From: an uncultured Clostridium sp.
Lineage (GTDB): Bacteria; Bacillota; Clostridia; Christensenellales; Borkfalkiaceae
Reading direction: 5' to 3'
Assembly (NCBI GenBank): GCA_900555925.1
Contig: USMU01000065.1
Span: 1-8,684, forward strand
DNA length: 8,684 bases
Numbering within the stretch: the first letter of the stretch is position 1; each line of letters opens with the position of its first letter. Both the position numbers and the translations under genes were made by a program. Below, in pieces: positions 5,163 to 8,684 of the stretch. The notes under the pieces are model-generated. The model made no database searches. It was given only the letters and a program-made list of their open reading frames with translations, and had not been told where the DNA came from.

Positions 5163-6668
5163 ATGAAGAAGGAATGGTTTTTCGACCGCTACTGCGGTCA
5201 GCAGTTTGTCGCGCTCTTGGAGGACGGAAAGCTTGCGGAATTCGCCGCGGAAAAGGAAACGGGCGGCGAAATCGTGGGCAATATCTATAAGGGGCGCGTT
5301 ATGAACGTGCTTTCCGGCATGCAGGCGGCGTTTATTTCCTGCGGACTGGAACGCAACTGCTATCTGTCCACGGACGAAACTTATACCGATTATTCCAAAT
5401 ACGACGGCGCGCTCGGCGTTCCGAAAACCGGTCCCCTGGATCTGAAAGAAGGGGACGAAATTATCGTTCAGGTCACAAAACCGCCGCGCGGAAATAAGGG
5501 CGCAAAGGTCACGACGCACCTTTCTTTCGTCGGAAAAAACCTTATTTTTCTTCCGAATACCGATTTTGTGGGCATTTCCCGAAAGATCGAGGACGAGGAG
5601 CTTCGACAGAACCTCATTTTTACGGCGGATAAGATGCGGGAAAAGGACAGCGAGGGCTTTATCGTCCGCACGCAAGCTCCGTTTGTTACTCGGAAACAGC
5701 TGAAAAGGGAAGCCGAATACCTCAAAAATCTCTACCGCGCCATGTGCGCTCACGCCGCAAAAGCGCCCGTGGGCAGCGTCCTTTATAAGGATTTCGATTT
5801 GCCCGTCCGCGTCATGCGCGACAGCATGGGCGACGACGTTACGGCCATGTACGTAGGGGACAAGGAATTGTACGAACGCCTTTTGTCCCTCGTCCGTCTG
5901 CGCGGGGATTTTCCCGAACGCAAACTCATTTTGTATACGGGCAAGCGCGCGATGATGCGGGAATACGGCATTTCTCCGCTGGTGTTTGCCGCGGCTCAGC
6001 CCATGGTATCTTTGGAAAACGGCGCGTATCTCGTCATCGACCACACGGAAGCCATGACCGTGGTGGACGTGAACACGGGCAGTTTTATCGGAAATAAAAG
6101 TCTCGAAGACACCGTTTTCAGCGTCAATCTGGCAGCGGCGCGGGAAATCGCGCGGCAGGTGCGCCTGCGGAATATCGGCGGCATCGTGGTGGTGGATTTC
6201 ATCGATATGACGGAAGAGGCGCACAAAGAGGCCGTGACGGCGGAATTGACGGCGTGCCTCGCCCGCGATAAGGCGAAATGCCACGTCCTGCCCATGAGCG
6301 AACTCTGCCTGACGCAGTTCACGCGCAAGCGGGTGGGCTTTGACGTGCTCTCGTACCTGGTCAAGCCCTGCGCGCATTGTCACAGCGTCGGTTATGTCCC
6401 CGAGGATATTTTCGTCGTCACCCGCATCCGAGCCGATATCCTCGATTGCTTTGCGAGCGGCTACCATTCCGCCGTCGTGGAGCTCAACGAAGGGATTTGC
6501 AGGCGCATTTTAAGCGAAGGTCTGTTGAAAACGGAAGCGGAAGGCGCTTGGCGGAATAAGCGGGTCTATCTGATTCCGCACAAGACTTTTCAGGAATTTC
6601 AGTATTCCGTGCGCGGCGATAATTCGGGCGTCCTTCACCTTCCCGATAAGGCGCAGATTCTCTATTGA
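5163..6668 (+). CDS. rng: Ribonuclease E/G family endoribonuclease
   Basis: A 501-residue enzyme of RNase G length, without the long scaffold tail of RNase E. An S1-like RNA-binding region covers about residues 36-125. The 5'-monophosphate sensor is intact in 'GFIVRT' (Arg169, Thr170). The DNase I-like catalytic region has 'VVDVNTG' (Asp302, Asn304) and 'VVVDFIDM' (Asp345). The zinc-link cysteines are 'CAHC' (Cys403, Cys406). These positions fall within one residue of the E. coli RNase E numbering (Asp303, Asn305, Asp346, Cys404, Cys407). The 'MSxxGLxExTRKR' block reads 'MSELCLTQFTRKR', a minor deviation. The enzyme cleaves single-stranded AU-rich RNA in mRNA decay and rRNA or tRNA maturation, as a zinc-bridged dimer or tetramer with Mg2+. 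ATG 5163 fits the family N-terminus; its Shine-Dalgarno is poor (GAAGG at 5143-5147 is 15 bases away; GGAT at 5151 is 8 away). It has its own promoter, and an intrinsic hairpin follows. Confidence 0.95.
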   Translation: MKKEWFFDRYCGQQFVALLEDGKLAEFAAEKETGGEIVGNIYKGRVMNVLSGMQAAFISCGLERNCYLSTDETYTDYSKYDGALGVPKTGPLDLKEGDEIIVQVTKPPRGNKGAKVTTHLSFVGKNLIFLPNTDFVGISRKIEDEELRQNLIFTADKMREKDSEGFIVRTQAPFVTRKQLKREAEYLKNLYRAMCAHAAKAPVGSVLYKDFDLPVRVMRDSMGDDVTAMYVGDKELYERLLSLVRLRGDFPERKLILYTGKRAMMREYGISPLVFAAAQPMVSLENGAYLVIDHTEAMTVVDVNTGSFIGNKSLEDTVFSVNLAAAREIARQVRLRNIGGIVVVDFIDMTEEAHKEAVTAELTACLARDKAKCHVLPMSELCLTQFTRKRVGFDVLSYLVKPCAHCHSVGYVPEDIFVVTRIRADILDCFASGYHSAVVELNEGICRRILSEGLLKTEAEGAWRNKRVYLIPHKTFQEFQYSVRGDNSGVLHLPDKAQILY

Positions 6669-6712
6669 AAAATATTTTTGCTTCTCCTTATCGTTCGATA
6701 TCGTTTTATGCA

Positions 6713-6748
6713 AAAGCCCCGCTCCGACGGAAGTCGGAGTGGGGCTTT
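6713..6748. terminator. Convergent hairpin terminator between rng and the LRR gene
   Basis: A 16-bp stem with one G-U wobble (AAAGCCCCGCTCCGAC at 6713-6728 with GTCGGAGTGGGGCTTT at 6733-6748) closes a GGAA tetraloop. The following T runs are only three to four bases long in either direction, so termination may be less efficient than at the other two hairpins. Its position between convergent genes supports a shared terminator. Confidence 0.7.
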
Positions 6749-6812
6749 CGTAAACTTCTGCCGAAAGTTTCAGAGCTTTTTTCCGAATAAAACGGAAGCG
6801 AAACAGGGCGAT

Positions 6813-8684
6813 TTACGCCGCTTCTTCTTTCTCTTTGAAAATGACGTTCGTATCGCTGCCGAACGCATTTTCCGCAATTTCTTCCGCCGATGCGGGAATC
6901 TCTATTTCTTTAAGCGCGGTGCAGCCCCCAAAAGCGTTTCTGCCGATTGTCTTTAAGCCTTCCGATAAAGTCACTTCGGCAAGATTTTCGCATTTTGCGA
7001 ACGCAAGATTCCCGATTTCCGTAACGGTATCGGGGATGACAATGGATTCGACGGAAGAAAAGTAAAACGCCCTCTCACCGATTTTCGTCACCGAGCCGTC
7101 GTCGGGAATAACGGAGGCTTTACAGCCGAACAGCAGAGTATTCGTCGCCGTTTCGATAATGCAGTTTCCGTCGCTGTGGTATACGGGGTTGCCCTCCTCG
7201 ACGGAAAGGGCTTCGAGTGCCGTACAGCTACGGCGAAGGAAGATAAAACGTCCGATTTTCGTCACGCTCCTGGGAATGGTAATACTTTTTAAGGAGTGAC
7301 ACATTGCGAACGCATAGTTCCCGATTTCCGTCACGCTGTCGGGAATGGTCACGGAGACGAGATTTTCACACCGCCCAAACCCGCTATCAGCTATCCTTGT
7401 GACGGGCAGGCCGTTATATACGGCGGGGATGACGGCTTCGGTAATATCCCTGTTATTCACATCGACTTTTACTTCGTAAGATACCGAACCGTCTTCCGAA
7501 GTAAAACTACGGAAGTTCAAGTCCTCTTGCATGATATGGATCGTTACGCCGTCATCGAAGGCGTTTTCCGCAACGTCGGTTGCATTCAAGGGAATCCAGA
7601 CCTCTTTGAGCGCACAGAGGCGGAAGGCGGAATCGCCGATAGTTTTCAGATACGCATTTATTCCGTCATAGAACGTCAGATTTTCAAGCCGCGTACACGA
7701 GAGAAACGCACCCGCGCCGATTTCGCGGACGTCGCGGGGAAAATAGATGTATTTGACTGCCGTGTAAGCAAATGCCTGTCTTCCGATAACCTCCACGTTG
7801 TTTCCCAAACTGACTTCGGTAAGATTTTCGCAGTTTGCGAACGCATAGCTTCCGATTTCCGTGACGCTATCGGGAATGACGACGGACTCGATTCCCGAAG
7901 CGAAAAACGCGCTCTCGCCGATTTTTTCGACGGTATCGGGAATATCTATTACAGCTAAATTGGAGCAGTTCGCAAACGCGGAGTTCGCAATTTCCGTAAC
8001 GCGGGTACCCGCATATTCGGAGGGGATAACGACGCTCTTTATCGTCGGTTTGAGGTCGTCGGCGAGAGCGACCGCGTATGTACCCTTTTCGGTCGGAGTA
8101 AACACAAACATGTTTTCCACGTCGATTTCTCCGCACACCGTACAGACGCAGTTTTCGTAACGATGTCCCTTTGCCTCTAACGTTTGCAATTTCATGACTC
8201 CGCATTCTTCGCAAACGTGGACCGCCTGTCCGTCCTCCGTACAGGTGGGTTCGGATAAAACGAATCCGTCGTCCCAGACATGCTCCGTCGCTTTTGAAAA
8301 GTCGTATTCCGTGTCCCCGCAGATTTCGCAGCGCCGCATCTTGACTCCGAGCGAGGTGCAGTTCGGCTCCGCGATAATCATCCATTCGGAGTATCGGTGC
8401 GGGCAGTCTAAATCCAGCGTGACGGAGGTCCCGTCCGTGAACGCGACGACGAGTTCTCCCTTTTGGTTGACGGACACCTCGCGGATTCCCCGTCCGTCCT
8501 TGCCGTCCGCGCCGTCTTTACCGTCTATGCCGTCTTTACCGTCTTGCCCGTCCTTGCCGTCTTGCCCGTCCTTGCCGCTGATCATTTGGATAAATTCTTC
8601 CAGCGAGCCGGCATATCCAAGCTCGGACGCTTTTTCATAAGCGGTTTCGACGGTGTAGACGTCTCCCCATTGCGGGGCGCTGCT
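6813..8684 (-). CDS. BspA-like leucine-rich-repeat surface protein with collagen-like and CxxC repeats, 5' end missing
   Basis: The frame runs from the window edge to a TAA at 6813-6815 (623 visible residues). The ATG at 8585 is internal: 33 in-frame codons precede it, including 'AYEKASELGYAGSLEEFI', the linker that commonly precedes Gly-rich repeats in clostridial surface proteins. Counting from that Met: ten Gly-X-Y triplets (4-33, mostly GKD/GQD), a short beta segment (34-60), a Cys/His-rich region (61-152) with CEIC, CEEC and CTVC pairs and 'EPxCT..G' repeats, then BspA/TpLRR-type leucine-rich repeats (about 181-585) of about 23 residues ('IPDSVTEIGSYAFANCENL'). The LRR region starts twice with similar modules ('IPSEYAGTRVTEIA', 'IPAVYNGLPVTRIA'), indicating internal duplication. 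No C-terminal anchor or LPxTG is present, and any signal peptide lies outside the window. Such proteins are usually secreted adhesins binding host or microbial surfaces; that role is by analogy. Confidence 0.88.
   Translation of the reverse strand, partial: SSAPQWGDVYTVETAYEKASELGYAGSLEEFIQMISGKDGQDGKDGQDGKDGIDGKDGADGKDGRGIREVSVNQKGELVVAFTDGTSVTLDLDCPHRYSEWMIIAEPNCTSLGVKMRRCEICGDTEYDFSKATEHVWDDGFVLSEPTCTEDGQAVHVCEECGVMKLQTLEAKGHRYENCVCTVCGEIDVENMFVFTPTEKGTYAVALADDLKPTIKSVVIPSEYAGTRVTEIANSAFANCSNLAVIDIPDTVEKIGESAFFASGIESVVIPDSVTEIGSYAFANCENLTEVSLGNNVEVIGRQAFAYTAVKYIYFPRDVREIGAGAFLSCTRLENLTFYDGINAYLKTIGDSAFRLCALKEVWIPLNATDVAENAFDDGVTIHIMQEDLNFRSFTSEDGSVSYEVKVDVNNRDITEAVIPAVYNGLPVTRIADSGFGRCENLVSVTIPDSVTEIGNYAFAMCHSLKSITIPRSVTKIGRFIFLRRSCTALEALSVEEGNPVYHSDGNCIIETATNTLLFGCKASVIPDDGSVTKIGERAFYFSSVESIVIPDTVTEIGNLAFAKCENLAEVTLSEGLKTIGRNAFGGCTALKEIEIPASAEEIAENAFGSDTNVIFKEKEEAA
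6970..7085. repeat. Intragenic LRR DNA repeat, copy 1 (partner at 7810-7925)
   Basis: About 116 bases align without gaps to 7810-7925, exactly 840 bases (280 codons) away, at roughly 80% identity by eye. Both encode LRR units around 'VIPDxVTEIGxxAFAxCENL'. This suggests expansion of the LRR array by duplication within the gene. Confidence 0.7.
7810..7925. repeat. Intragenic LRR DNA repeat, copy 2 (partner at 6970-7085)
   Basis: This is the partner of the segment at 6970-7085 at constant 840-base offset. A shorter relative of the same unit is seen near 7305-7355. Confidence 0.7.
8487..8576 (-). repeat. Gly-X-Y coding tandem repeat
   Basis: Ten collagen-like triplets are encoded by tandem 9-base units, several as exact 18-base repeats at the DNA level. 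Such tracts can change length by slippage or recombination, which would lengthen or shorten the stalk of the surface protein. Confidence 0.8.

Noticed and set aside
5124..6467. 447-residue open frame on the minus strand across rng
   Set aside because: It lies antisense to a clearly conserved RNase E/G gene, has His/Arg-rich shadow composition and no recognisable domain.
8487..8576. Short tandem repeats considered as a CRISPR array
   Set aside because: They are 9-base coding units for Gly-X-Y without unique spacers.
8583..8585. ATG 8585 as the start of the LRR protein
   Set aside because: The frame continues 33 codons to the window edge, with a recognisable linker and no signal peptide after this Met, so the gene is truncated by the window.
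7296..8640. Plus-strand frames opposite the LRR gene, including a Pro/Ser repeat frame at 8194-8640
   Set aside because: They are the antisense of the LRR and Gly-X-Y repeats; the periodicity comes from the real gene on the minus strand.

Overview
The window looks like the chromosome of an endospore-forming Clostridia-type Bacillota, possibly an uncultured gut lineage. The evidence is a SpoIVFA/SpoIVFB pair (sporulation), a NiaR-type nicotinate repressor, an RNase E/G, and a BspA-like leucine-rich-repeat protein with collagen-like and CxxC repeats, a design common in gut Clostridia. The taxon is inferred from gene content and style, not from a marker gene.

Layout. Positions 1-1292 (+) hold the 3' part of niaR and, 11 bases downstream, a metallo-beta-lactamase-fold protein that has lost several metal ligands. 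The unit ends at a strong hairpin terminator (about 1312-1345) that can also serve the convergent gene. Positions 1380-2880 form a conspicuously AT-rich island in an otherwise GC-richer region. It contains two paralogous XRE-type helix-turn-helix genes on the minus strand, each with its own related upstream region, and a divergent plus-strand gene for a small protein that seems to consist of three tandem HTH-like units. Positions 2931-4872 (+) carry the spoIVFA-like and spoIVFB operon, which in Bacillus controls proteolytic activation of pro-sigma-K. A 290-base intergenic region with four degenerate ~18-20 base repeats and a near-consensus promoter leads to rng (5163-6668, +). A 16-bp hairpin then separates rng from the convergent, 5'-truncated surface-protein gene (6813-8684, -).

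Functional picture. Most of the window is recognisable housekeeping, sporulation or surface-protein content. The least explained part is the AT-rich island: two small repressor-like genes duplicated together with their promoter regions, perfect palindromes just upstream of each start, and a divergent multi-HTH protein. It looks like a small acquired or lineage-specific regulatory cassette. No effector enzyme, integrase, toxin or defence nuclease is visible, so I do not claim a new system. I saw no tRNA, rRNA, CRISPR array, insertion sequence or riboswitch.
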